Positions 6,682-13,213 of a stretch of 36,646 nucleotides of DNA are shown here, piece after piece. Origin of the DNA: a virus. Both the position numbers and the translations under genes were made by a program. The DNA is taken from positions 1-36,646 of the IMG/VR virus record IMGVR_UViG_3300021437_000057; one strand, 5' to 3'. How positions within the stretch are numbered: the stretch's first letter is position 1; the number at the start of each line of letters is the position of its first letter. The notes below the pieces were generated by a model that saw only the letters and a program-made list of their open reading frames with translations, was not told the DNA's origin and ran no database searches.

Positions 6682-6760
6682 GCGGGGATGGCATCGAACT
6701 CATCTGCTAGACGGATGGCGCAGCCAGACGGATTGCAGATGAGTTCGATGGGGCCCCCGC
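6682..6760. repeat. Long hairpin, 16 + 6 bp stem
   Basis: CATCGAACTCATCTGC (6692-6707) pairs perfectly with GCAGATGAGTTCGATG (6735-6750). Outside a 4x4 internal loop, GCGGGG (6682-6687) pairs with CCCCGC (6755-6760). The 27-base apex has a small stem TGGC-GCA-GCCA (6716-6726) flanked by direct repeats of AGACGGAT. No T-run follows, so it is not a simple terminator; a cruciform, primer RNA or packaging/replication signal are possible. Confidence 0.6.
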
Positions 6761-6795
6761 TCCAATGGAGGTCCTAGCAAGAGGTAGATGACGCG

Positions 6796-6854
6796 CTATT
6801 TGGCAGAAGCTCTAGCTCTCTTTATTATCTCTGCCAAATAGACTGGCCAGTCTA
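6796..6854. promoter_or_regulatory. 12-bp stem joined to a 16-bp palindrome, possible operator
   Basis: CTATTTGGCAGA (6796-6807) pairs with TCTGCCAAATAG (6830-6841). The palindrome TAGACTGGCCAGTCTA (6839-6854) begins inside the second arm. Such symmetry suits a dimeric DNA-binding protein. The probable winged-helix protein encoded at 6975, 120 bases downstream, is the obvious candidate, as autoregulator or initiator. This link is inference. Confidence 0.45.
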
Positions 6855-6974
6855 ATTCCAATTTTGAGACTTGAATGCCAGCCCTTAGTACATTTTTGTC
6901 TAACGCGAACCTGATTCGTGCCTGCCTGGAGTCGATACATAGAAGTATTATTGTTCAACATCACCGGAGACGCA

Positions 6975-7529
6975 ATGCGCCGAACGAAGAACCTTCTTGA
7001 TGACATCGACCAGGAGACCGGAGAGATTCGCTCGTTCGGCGAGCTCACTCGGTTCAATAGATTTCTATTCAGAATCATCATCCCAATGCAGTGCCGCATC
7101 ATCGCCGCACAGACTGGGTTCGATGATGCGCCGATGCAGGTGACGGCACGTGAGATTCGAGATGAGTACGGCCTCGCCGCCTCACAGGTCTTCGTGCATC
7201 TCTTCAAGTTGTTGAAGCGCGGCGGCTTCTCGAAGAGGTCAAGAACCGGCTTCAAGTCCAAGTGGGTCAGCAATCGCAATGCAATGCTGAGGTTCGCCGA
7301 GTGGAGCGAGGATCTGACGCAGGAGCGAACCTGCCGCTCGCTGCTGCACTATCTTGAGGCGCACGGCGTTCAGCGCCTCGAGCACGCTGGTCCTCTTGAG
7401 GGCTGGATGGAGCACTCAGCTCGCTCGGCACTGATGCTGAATCGACGTGAGAGCTGGCGACTGGCTCGAGCCGCCGTTCTCAGGCGAACGGTTGAGGAGC
7501 TCGAGCAATACAACGCAACCTATTACTGA
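6975..7529 (+). CDS. Probable winged-helix DNA-binding protein (regulator or initiator)
   Basis: 184 aa from the ATG at 6975, with CCGGAG six bases upstream; a frame 19 codons longer has no site. The start reads LLDDIDQETGEI. Residues about 42-90 look like a winged helix-turn-helix: AAQTGF, then VTAREIRDEYGLAASQ (turn at YGLA), then VFVHLFKLLKRGGF, followed by a basic wing (SKRSRTGFKSK). The C-terminal half is helical. It is first in the operon downstream of the palindrome-rich region, which suggests an origin-binding initiator or an autoregulator. It is not matched to a named family. Confidence 0.75.
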   Translation: MRRTKNLLDDIDQETGEIRSFGELTRFNRFLFRIIIPMQCRIIAAQTGFDDAPMQVTAREIRDEYGLAASQVFVHLFKLLKRGGFSKRSRTGFKSKWVSNRNAMLRFAEWSEDLTQERTCRSLLHYLEAHGVQRLEHAGPLEGWMEHSARSALMLNRRESWRLARAAVLRRTVEELEQYNATYY

Positions 7530-7537
7530 CGGAGAAA

Positions 7538-7852
7538 ATGATGACAACTCAAGAGCTGATGGCAAAGAAGCTGAAGACCGCGAAGAACGAACACCGCGTC
7601 TCAACCAATGTCCTGCGAATTCTCGCTGATCTTCGGAAGTATGTGCCACCAGAAGACTTGCCATTGTTCAATCGTGCGCTCGTCTCGCCTCAAGGTCGCC
7701 GGCAGTCGAAGTCCGCTCAGTCGGTGCTTTTCTGGCAGGACCAAGATGCCGTCGAGCAGTGGATGGGTCGCGACGACCATTACAGCTCAGCAATGATCTA
7801 CAACAACGCCAGAAGTACGAAGACAATTGAAGATGCCGAGGAACACGCATGA
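7538..7852 (+). CDS. Small protein of unknown function
   Basis: 104 aa, ATG at 7538 with ACGGAGAAA directly upstream; the next codon is also ATG. The N-terminus is basic and helical (MAKKLKTAKNEHRVSTN) and the C-terminus acidic. No motif recognised. The operon is tight: 8 bases after the previous stop and overlapping the next gene by 4. Confidence 0.7.
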   Translation: MMTTQELMAKKLKTAKNEHRVSTNVLRILADLRKYVPPEDLPLFNRALVSPQGRRQSKSAQSVLFWQDQDAVEQWMGRDDHYSSAMIYNNARSTKTIEDAEEHA

Positions 7853-8304
7853 ACCCGAACCTGAACTTCGACTTCAACAACGACCTCTACACGCGCAGCG
7901 ATCTTGCCGAGCTCGAGGAGATGCTTCGACTGGAGCGGCTTCACATTGACGAGCTGAACGAGACGACCTACAAGAACAATGAATGGAACAGCGCGCCAGA
8001 AGCTAAAGCCAATAGGCTGCTCATCGCCGTTGAGCTGCTGAAGCAGGGCACGACGCCAGTTCGTCCGTTCCTTGCTCACGGCATCGGCATCCCTGGCGCG
8101 GTAATCTCGCCGAACCAAGACAAGTGGCGCCGTGATGGCAGCAAGGAGTGGATGCACTTCAGGAACCTGTCGCAGTTCGCGCCGATGTCCAATGATGCGC
8201 TCGCCGCATTGATGGAGAAGAAGCGCCGCCTGGACCCGACGAATGACTTCTGGACGAATGAGGCGCGAGTTCGAGCGTGGGCCAAGTCTCGAGGCATGAT
8301 CTGA
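7849..8304 (+). CDS. Protein of unknown function
   Basis: 151 aa; the ATG overlaps the preceding stop (ATGA), so it is probably translationally coupled. The N-terminus is Asn-rich (MNPNLNFDFNN), followed by an acidic amphipathic helix (DLAELEEMLRLERLHIDEL) and a basic Trp-containing C-terminus. No recognised domain. Confidence 0.7.
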   Translation: MNPNLNFDFNNDLYTRSDLAELEEMLRLERLHIDELNETTYKNNEWNSAPEAKANRLLIAVELLKQGTTPVRPFLAHGIGIPGAVISPNQDKWRRDGSKEWMHFRNLSQFAPMSNDALAALMEKKRRLDPTNDFWTNEARVRAWAKSRGMI

Positions 8305-8317
8305 ACCTCGAATCAGG

Positions 8318-8347
8318 TTGTTCGCCTCCCATAGGGCGTGTTATGAT
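8318..8347 (+). promoter_or_regulatory. Candidate promoter for the genes from 8381
   Basis: TTGTTC (8318-8323), an 18-base spacer and TATGAT (8342-8347) preceded by TGT (extended -10). The bases GTGTTATGATG also occur around the -10 at 19258. The GTTAC/TGTACA elements of the early family are absent, so this is a weaker or differently controlled relative. Confidence 0.5.
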
Positions 8348-8380
8348 GGACCTCTCTTCAACCGACGAGGACACTTCGCT

Positions 8381-8584
8381 ATGAATCCAATCCCAACCCA
8401 CGAGAAGCTGCTGCAGCAGCTCGAATCCCTGCAGAAGATGCTCCTCGGCAGCGAGTGCGTCGCGATCCCACGCGAGGTCTGGAACGCGTATCGCTTCGTT
8501 CCTGGGGCCAAGGTGATGTTCATCGACGGGGACTCCATCTGGGAGCTGCGATTGACGCGCGTCAGTCGGGAGGCGCAATCATGA
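8381..8584 (+). CDS. Small protein of unknown function
   Basis: 67 aa from the ATG at 8381, placed 33 bases after the -10 at 8342 with GACGAGG upstream. The sequence has a short helix (EKLLQQLESLQKML) then a beta-rich part with a hairpin-like PGAKVMFIDGDSIWELRLTR. That end would suit a small barrel fold, but no family is recognised. It overlaps the next gene by four bases. Confidence 0.65.
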   Translation: MNPIPTHEKLLQQLESLQKMLLGSECVAIPREVWNAYRFVPGAKVMFIDGDSIWELRLTRVSREAQS

Positions 8585-8769
8585 AGCCATCCGTTCTGAT
8601 TCAGCGCATTCAAGGAGCGACCACGAAGGCCCTGCGTGATGAGCTCGTCGCGGAGCTGCAGGCCCAGATGGATGCCAAGGCCCTGAAGTGCGGCGCGGCC
8701 GGTCGTGCGGCGATGGAGCGCCGCTGGGGCTCTCGTCCTAAAAATAGCGCCGAGATCAGTTCGAAATAA
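8581..8769 (+). CDS. Small basic protein of unknown function
   Basis: 62 aa. The ATG overlaps the previous stop (ATGA) and has GGAGG seven bases before it, which decides the start. It has an amphipathic helix (ALRDELVAELQAQMDAKAL), then GAAGRAAMERRWG and a polar tail. Probably a small nucleic-acid-associated or adaptor protein; function unknown. Confidence 0.7.
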   Translation: MKPSVLIQRIQGATTKALRDELVAELQAQMDAKALKCGAAGRAAMERRWGSRPKNSAEISSK

Positions 8770-8782
8770 GGCGCCATTGAAC

Positions 8783-8829
8783 TTGACGTCGGTGTAAATA
8801 CTCTTGTCTAAACAACGGGAGTATTTACA
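8783..8829 (+). promoter_or_regulatory. Inverted-repeat operator or translation-control hairpin before the gene at 8830
   Basis: TGTAAATACTC (8793-8803) and GAGTATTTACA (8819-8829) form a perfect 11-bp inverted repeat around 15 bases. The second arm ends one base before the ATG and contains part of the SD (GGGAG 8817-8821). As RNA it would hide the ribosome site. As DNA, the arms flank a possible promoter, TTGACG (8783-8788) and TCTAAA (8807-8812), and would be a repressor operator. The 10-base half-site GAGTATTTAC recurs at 35644-35653. Confidence 0.65.
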
Positions 8830-9345
8830 ATGGAGCTTGAGCTGCTGAAGTCCGCACCCGTTCCAGCCACCGACGAGGGCCTGAAGTTCCTTCGAATGTT
8901 CGGCCTGGACATTCGGTCCTTCACGATTACGATTCGCGAGGACGGCACGTTCGTCCTGCCGAACGCGCAGATTCCGATGCGCTTTCAGCCGAAGTACTGG
9001 AAGTTCGTCTCGTACAAGGACCTGCCGCCGGCCACGTACAACTTCATCGCGGTGCCCGGCGCTCGGAAGTCCCTGTATCCGATTGCCGCGTGCTTCGTTC
9101 GCGAGTGCAGTCAATACGAGGCGGCCGAGTTCAGCAAGGACATGTTCCATCTGGCTCCCGAGGAGTACCTGAACGTGTGTCTCAAGGAGTGCCTCTCGGC
9201 CGAGCGCGCCGCGCTGGACGCCGCGATTCAGGAGGTGCAGGCGCCGCTGCCGGAGCCAGTTCTGCCGCCGCTGGTACAGATCGCGCCCGGCGTCTACGTT
9301 TCACAGGAGCTGCTGAATGTACATTCTGTACGCGCTGTCAAGTAG
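8830..9345 (+). CDS. Protein of unknown function under palindrome control
   Basis: 171 aa, ATG directly after the inverted repeat. The first 110 residues look globular, with beta-rich DIRSFTITIREDGTFVLP and several aromatic residues. Residues about 117-150 are helical and acidic. A Pro/Val-rich segment (EPVLPPLVQIAPGVYVSQ) lies near the C-terminus. It overlaps the GIY-YIG gene by 29 bases in another frame. No family recognised. Confidence 0.7.
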   Translation: MELELLKSAPVPATDEGLKFLRMFGLDIRSFTITIREDGTFVLPNAQIPMRFQPKYWKFVSYKDLPPATYNFIAVPGARKSLYPIAACFVRECSQYEAAEFSKDMFHLAPEEYLNVCLKECLSAERAALDAAIQEVQAPLPEPVLPPLVQIAPGVYVSQELLNVHSVRAVK

Positions 9346-9943
9346 TTCGTATCCGAAGGAGATGAAGTACGTTGGCGTGACCGGCCTGTCAGCGTCTCGG
9401 CGCCTGACGGACCTGATCAACAACGCGAAGTACCGCGAGCGTCACGGCCTGCAGCGCTCGCGTCTCGTTCGCTGGGTCCTCGAGGAGCTGAATGCCGACC
9501 GGCGCCCACTGCTGACGATTCTGGATTCGGATGAGGCCAGCGAGCGCCTGGACGAGTGCGCCAAGGAGCTACATCGCGCGTTCAAGGGCTCGCTGCTGAA
9601 TCGCTCGACCGGTCGCATTGGGAAGCCCATCGGCACCGAGGACTCCGCATCCGGTCGGAAGAACAAGCGCGAATCACGCCGCGCTCGTGGCTGTCTGCCG
9701 GAGCTGCTCACGCTGACGCACGCGCAGGTGCACGAGATTACCGTCGCCGTTCGGCGCGAGCAGGGCTTTCCGAATCCAGAGCTGAACTGCGCGCATCCGG
9801 TGAATCGCGGCGCGCGAGAGCGGCATCAGCGCGAGCATCCGGACTGGTTCTTCTACCAGGAGTATCGCAAGAAGCGCGTCGCGCTGCTGAAGAAGGTCGC
9901 CAAGGAGCGCGGTCTGAAGCGCGGCGAGTACAGGTTCTACTGA
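9317..9943 (+). CDS. GIY-YIG family endonuclease
   Basis: 208 aa. The N-terminus fits the GIY-YIG nuclease core: YILYAL as the first strand (GIY position), KYVGVTG at residues 17-23 (YIG position), the conserved Arg in SASRRLTDL (27-28), then a helix and a second strand (PLLTILDS). NRSTGRIGKPIG at about 96-107 leads into a linker, and the C-terminal 80 residues are strongly basic, suiting DNA binding. Family role: metal-dependent DNA cleavage, as homing, restriction or host-DNA-degrading enzyme. Its position inside an operon without a split host gene favours a phage DNA-metabolism role, but a homing enzyme is possible. Confidence 0.8.
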   Translation: MYILYALSSSSYPKEMKYVGVTGLSASRRLTDLINNAKYRERHGLQRSRLVRWVLEELNADRRPLLTILDSDEASERLDECAKELHRAFKGSLLNRSTGRIGKPIGTEDSASGRKNKRESRRARGCLPELLTLTHAQVHEITVAVRREQGFPNPELNCAHPVNRGARERHQREHPDWFFYQEYRKKRVALLKKVAKERGLKRGEYRFY

Positions 9944-10095
9944 GGACGATTGACATTCCCATCTGGACGATGTGGCGGGAACAAGCGGGGTTCAAGACCT
10001 ACGTGTGCTGGTGTCCTCAGGTATCAATCGCCAGCGCCCATCCTGAGGGGTAACGACGAATCGTCCATTGAGCCGGTCCAAGCGTCGCCGGCTCA
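9944..10095. terminator. Nested stems between convergent operons
   Basis: GGACGATT (9944-9951) is complementary to AATCGTCC (10059-10066), enclosing CCTCAGG (10015-10021)/CCTGAGG (10042-10048). Next to it TGAGCCGG (10069-10076) pairs with CCGGCTCA (10088-10095), followed on the plus strand by CCATCTCTTT, a modest T-tract. Placed between the last plus gene and the last late gene, this is a likely bidirectional terminator. The 108-base outer loop has no gene. Confidence 0.55.
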
Positions 10096-10103
10096 CCATC
10101 TCT

Positions 10104-10556
10104 TTAGAACAGCTTGAAGCGCGTCGCCACGGCCCACAGACCGCTGACGGCGGTTGCGACCAATCCCGCGACCCAGTACAGGCGGCCGACGGATTCCGAG
10201 GTCTGCTCCTGCTGCACGGCGAGCTCGGTCAGCAGCTTGTCCTGCTTCTCGTCGAGCTTCTCGGTGCGCACGCGGTACTCCTCGAGCGAGGTGATGCGCG
10301 CGCCCTGAGCAGCCAGATCCTGCAGCGTCCCGGCGATGCTCGTCAGCGTTGTCTGATGAGACTCGCTCGTGAATGCCAAGCGCTGAATGCTGGACGTGAT
10401 GGCCTTCAGGTTCTGATGCTCCTCGGCGACGTGCTCCTTGAGGTCCTTGCTGAGGTCGTCAATCGCCTCCTTCGCGTGCTTCACCGTAATCTCGAGCGCC
10501 GCCATTCGAACGGGCGCGTCCTCGAGGTCCGTCAGGCGACGACGTGGGCTGTCCAT
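10104..10556 (-). CDS. Coiled-coil protein with C-terminal membrane anchor (XhlA-like layout)
   Basis: 150 aa from the ATG at 10556, two bases after the upstream stop (TAAAATG); an ATG seven codons earlier would overlap the neighbour. Long heptad-like helices fill residues about 10-120. One hydrophobic helix, LYWVAGLVATAVSGLWAVA, lies at about 126-144 with a short basic tail (TRFKLF). The layout recalls XhlA-type phage lysis accessory proteins and other tail-anchored coiled coils. As the last late gene it could serve lysis or membrane attachment; it is not a clear canonical holin. Confidence 0.75.
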   Translation of the reverse strand: MDSPRRRLTDLEDAPVRMAALEITVKHAKEAIDDLSKDLKEHVAEEHQNLKAITSSIQRLAFTSESHQTTLTSIAGTLQDLAAQGARITSLEEYRVRTEKLDEKQDKLLTELAVQQEQTSESVGRLYWVAGLVATAVSGLWAVATRFKLF

Positions 10557-10557
10557 T

Positions 10558-10812
10558 TTAGGCATCCACGGCGTCAACGAAGTCCGGCTGCTGCTTCACG
10601 AAGGCGTACAGGGACGGAAGCAGGTCAGCCGCGTACGTCGCCTGAAAGTCCTGCGAGTAAATCGGGGCTTCGCCAGTCTCGCGCGCCGCGGCGCAGGTGT
10701 ACGTGTCAACCACGAAGGAGGTGCTGACCTTGTTCCCGTCGTAGGAGGCAACTCGTGAGTACGCCGCCGGGAACGTGTAGCCGAACTTGGTGAAGGTGCG
10801 AAGAAGTGCCAT
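10558..10812 (-). CDS. Small late protein of unknown function
   Basis: 84 aa, ATG at 10812. Beta-rich N-terminus (FGYTFPAAYSRVASYDGNKV) and helical C-terminus. It lies between a fibre-type gene and the coiled-coil membrane protein, so it is probably a virion or chaperone component, but no family is recognised. Confidence 0.65.
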   Translation of the reverse strand: MALLRTFTKFGYTFPAAYSRVASYDGNKVSTSFVVDTYTCAAARETGEAPIYSQDFQATYAADLLPSLYAFVKQQPDFVDAVDA

Positions 10813-10830
10813 TTTTTGATGTCCTCTTGG

Positions 10831-11520
10831 TTAGACGTAGAAGTTCGGCGCCTTTTGCTTGGTTCCGATGTTCGAGCTCTGGTAGTGCAGGTCAGCAGTG
10901 AAGACGAATGGGTCCGTTGCCGCGCTCAGCGTGTTCGCAGAGAGGCTGAAGGCCAGAATGATGATGCCATCGACCTCGAGGTTCGTGGTGTTCAGCTGCG
11001 AGCCACTGCCGCCGGCAACGCTGATTTGCGCCTCGGCAATCATGTGCTGATACTGCACGGTCGAGGCGGTCTGCACGATTGTGCCGGTCACTGGCGTGCC
11101 GAACGGCGCCTGATTGAAGCCCTTGGCGTAGGACGCCTCGTAAGCCCACGTGACGGCGCCGCTCGCCACTGATGCTGAGTTGTGCGCCCAGTGCACATGC
11201 CAGAACAGATCCGTGCCCGGCGCCCAGTCGTGCGGCATGTGATACACCATGTACGCCGTTCGCGCCGTTCCAGGCGTGCCCAACGAGTTGAACTGATACG
11301 CGCCCAGATTCCCGATGAACGTATTGAATGGCGGCGCCGTGGTGCCAGAGGTTCGCGCGTTCAGGTCCCCGATGATGTCGCGCCACGGGAAGGTCGGACT
11401 GGCATTGTCGACCTTGATACCGTAGCCGGAGGTCTTCGGCAGGTCCAGCATTCCATTGACGCCCATCGTGCCACTTGCAGGCGTGATGATCTCGGTCAGT
11501 TGGTTGGTGTTCAGAGCCAT
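10831..11520 (-). CDS. Beta-rich virion/fibre-associated protein
   Basis: 229 aa. Apparently a beta-sandwich, with the characteristic stretch YHMPHDWAPGTDLFWHVHW at about residues 93-111, seen in phage appendage proteins. The C-terminus is beta-rich (DPFVFTADLHYQS). The ATG directly follows the upstream stop with one base between (TAAAATG), so it belongs to the fibre operon. Likely a receptor-binding or appendage subunit; the exact family is uncertain. Confidence 0.7.
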   Translation of the reverse strand: MALNTNQLTEIITPASGTMGVNGMLDLPKTSGYGIKVDNASPTFPWRDIIGDLNARTSGTTAPPFNTFIGNLGAYQFNSLGTPGTARTAYMVYHMPHDWAPGTDLFWHVHWAHNSASVASGAVTWAYEASYAKGFNQAPFGTPVTGTIVQTASTVQYQHMIAEAQISVAGGSGSQLNTTNLEVDGIIILAFSLSANTLSAATDPFVFTADLHYQSSNIGTKQKAPNFYV

Positions 11521-11521
11521 T

Positions 11522-12748
11522 TTAGCCGCTCACTTTCGTCATTCTGCAGTTCGCCACCCAACGAATCGTAGTGCCTGCCTGGCCGGTGACAGAGATGTTC
11601 GGTCTGCCGTTGGTGGTATCTGCGGTGACATTTACGTCCCAGGTCGCGGCGCCGGCCGTCTGACCGATGAGAGTCTTCGTCACTGTGCCCACGAGGGCGG
11701 TGGTGGCTGCGCCTGCTTCTCTGTTGATGCAGAACTTCAGATTCCAGGCAGAGTAGTCCGTGCCCGTCGAGGACTTCCGAGCAACGATGTCTGCATCGAA
11801 GATGTAGGTGCTGTTGTCGCTTAGCGCAATTTTGCCAGTTGGCGTTGCTGATGACAACTGACCAAAGGCATCCGCCAACCCAAACTCCGTGACGGTTGCC
11901 GTTGTCGTTGACATTCTTAGAATGTAAAATCCAGCAATCGCTGTGCCAAGTGGAGTGCTCGCAAAACTGCCGTTGCCGAAACAAAACTGTCCTGGACCTT
12001 CTGGCAGCGCTGCGGCTCCAATGCCGACTGTCCCAAACCCTGCTACTGGCCAAGTTGCCGCGCTGCCTGCCGCCACATTGATAGCGATTGCGCGCTGTGC
12101 ATTGCTGAGATTTGTCCCGGTGCCTGTCGCGTCAATGACAACCGAGTTACCCGCTGAGGTGGTACTACCACCAATAGCGATGCCGCCGGCAGAGTTTGCC
12201 GCGTTTCCAATAGCGATGCCACCTGCAGAGTTTGCCGTAACGCCAATGGCAATGCCACTTGTGGTAGTATTGACTGCGGCATTTCCAATCGAAATGGCGT
12301 TTGAAGAGTTTCCAGAGATAGACGCATTTGTGCCAAGCGCAATACCACTCGTGCCTGATGTTGTAGCGCCTACGCCAATTGCAATGCTATTAGAGCCAGA
12401 GTAACCTAGATTTTGAAATGCTTGTGCTCCCGCCTTAGCACCTACTCCAATCGCAATACAGTTGGATGCAAGTGTTGGGTCACCAGCAAATGCCGTCGCA
12501 AGACGAAGCGTCGAGCCTGCACCTGCTGCCGGTGCACCCGCGCCAATTGCAATGCTACCCGCGCCTGCTGCAGTGGCTCCACCACCAATAGCAATCGATG
12601 GAGTAGCACCAATCTTGATCACTGCTGGTGGTTGAATCGTGCTCCCATCACCAGAGAAGCCAGCCTGTCCGCCGAACTGACTGGAGACAATCAGCTGCGC
12701 GGCATTAGGCTTGACAGGCGCCTTTGGCGCGAGTTTTCCAAGTGGCAT
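11522..12748 (-). CDS. Fibre with YadA-like (Hep/Hag) head repeats
   Basis: 408 aa. Residues about 50-225 carry nine near-copies of a 12-15-residue unit built on S/G-I-A-I-G-x-x-A, for example SIAIGGGATAAGAG, SIAIGVGATTSGT and GIAIGNAANSAG. Such repeats form the left-handed beta-roll of trimeric autotransporter heads (YadA family). The C-terminal 110 residues (TYIFDADIVARKSS to RWVANCRMTKV) are a separate globular domain of a kind seen at the ends of phage fibres. A trimeric fibre with adhesin-like shaft and distal receptor domain is inferred. The DNA at 12180-12250 contains short tandem copies of the repeat. Confidence 0.85.
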   Translation of the reverse strand: MPLGKLAPKAPVKPNAAQLIVSSQFGGQAGFSGDGSTIQPPAVIKIGATPSIAIGGGATAAGAGSIAIGAGAPAAGAGSTLRLATAFAGDPTLASNCIAIGVGAKAGAQAFQNLGYSGSNSIAIGVGATTSGTSGIALGTNASISGNSSNAISIGNAAVNTTTSGIAIGVTANSAGGIAIGNAANSAGGIAIGGSTTSAGNSVVIDATGTGTNLSNAQRAIAINVAAGSAATWPVAGFGTVGIGAAALPEGPGQFCFGNGSFASTPLGTAIAGFYILRMSTTTATVTEFGLADAFGQLSSATPTGKIALSDNSTYIFDADIVARKSSTGTDYSAWNLKFCINREAGAATTALVGTVTKTLIGQTAGAATWDVNVTADTTNGRPNISVTGQAGTTIRWVANCRMTKVSG

Positions 12749-12760
12749 CAGGTGCTCCTA

Positions 12761-13213
12761 TTAGAAGGTGGCGCCGACGGCGACAATGCTGACCTGCTTC
12801 GCGGCGGTGACTGCTGTCAGAGTCCCAACGTAGAGAGTGCTGCCAGCCGGGACGTAGATGTATCGATTGCCAGAGGTATCCACCGGCAAGCCTGGCGTGT
12901 ACACCATGCGAAGTAGATCAATTGGCTGCGTCGAGGCATTGAAGCCTGAGTTGGCAGGAATAGTTGTCGTCATCAATGGAAAGTTGTAGGTCCCATTGTT
13001 GAGGATGAGCACCAAATCACGACCAGCTGTATCTGAAGAGGACACGGTGAGCGCCTCAACCAGGACGCCATTCGTGCCACCAGCAACGAGTGATACCAGG
13101 TTGGTGGTAACATTGCTCGCTGCAGCAAAGGTGAAGGCGCCGGTTGTGCTCAGGAGCGCAGCGGCGGCCAGAAGTGGAGTCTGCGGAAATGCGGGGGTAG
13201 CGGTAACAGCCAT
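12761..13213 (-). CDS. Small beta-sandwich virion protein
   Basis: 150 aa. Ala/Thr-rich N-terminus, then beta-rich segments (NGVLVEALTVSSSD, DLVLILNNGTYNFPL, RYIYVPAGSTLYVG), a pattern of small phage appendage or decoration proteins. The ATG abuts the upstream stop with no gap (TAAATG). Probably a fibre-tip or baseplate-like subunit; not assigned to a named family. Confidence 0.7.
   Translation of the reverse strand: MAVTATPAFPQTPLLAAAALLSTTGAFTFAAASNVTTNLVSLVAGGTNGVLVEALTVSSSDTAGRDLVLILNNGTYNFPLMTTTIPANSGFNASTQPIDLLRMVYTPGLPVDTSGNRYIYVPAGSTLYVGTLTAVTAAKQVSIVAVGATF

Larger units (their letters stand above)
6115..6974. other. Gene-free divergent intergenic region rich in inverted repeats
   Basis: 860 bases between the divergent operons. 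Open frames in it have no SD site and no protein-like composition. It holds at least five stems besides the leader at 6120-6186: CTCCCAC/GTGGGAG (6316-6322, 6343-6349), a 15-bp stem (6432/6502), CTGGC/GCCAG (6525/6543), a 22-bp interrupted stem (6682-6760), a 12-bp stem (6796/6830) and a 16-bp palindrome (6839-6854). The words GCGAAG and GAGCGAA recur at 6447-6547. The end (6853-6960) is AT-rich. Candidate origin of replication, structured non-coding RNA, or both. Confidence 0.6.

Noticed and set aside
6392-6742. Short open frames on both strands in the palindromic region
   Set aside because: No ribosome sites, low-complexity Ser/Arg composition caused by the inverted repeats.
9317-9943. GIY-YIG gene as evidence of an intron or intein
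   Set aside because: Neighbouring genes are not split and no intron-like structure was seen.
12150-12320. Short repeats resembling a CRISPR array
   Set aside because: The units are codon-level repeats of the IAIG beta-roll in an open frame, with no conserved palindromic repeat and spacer pattern.
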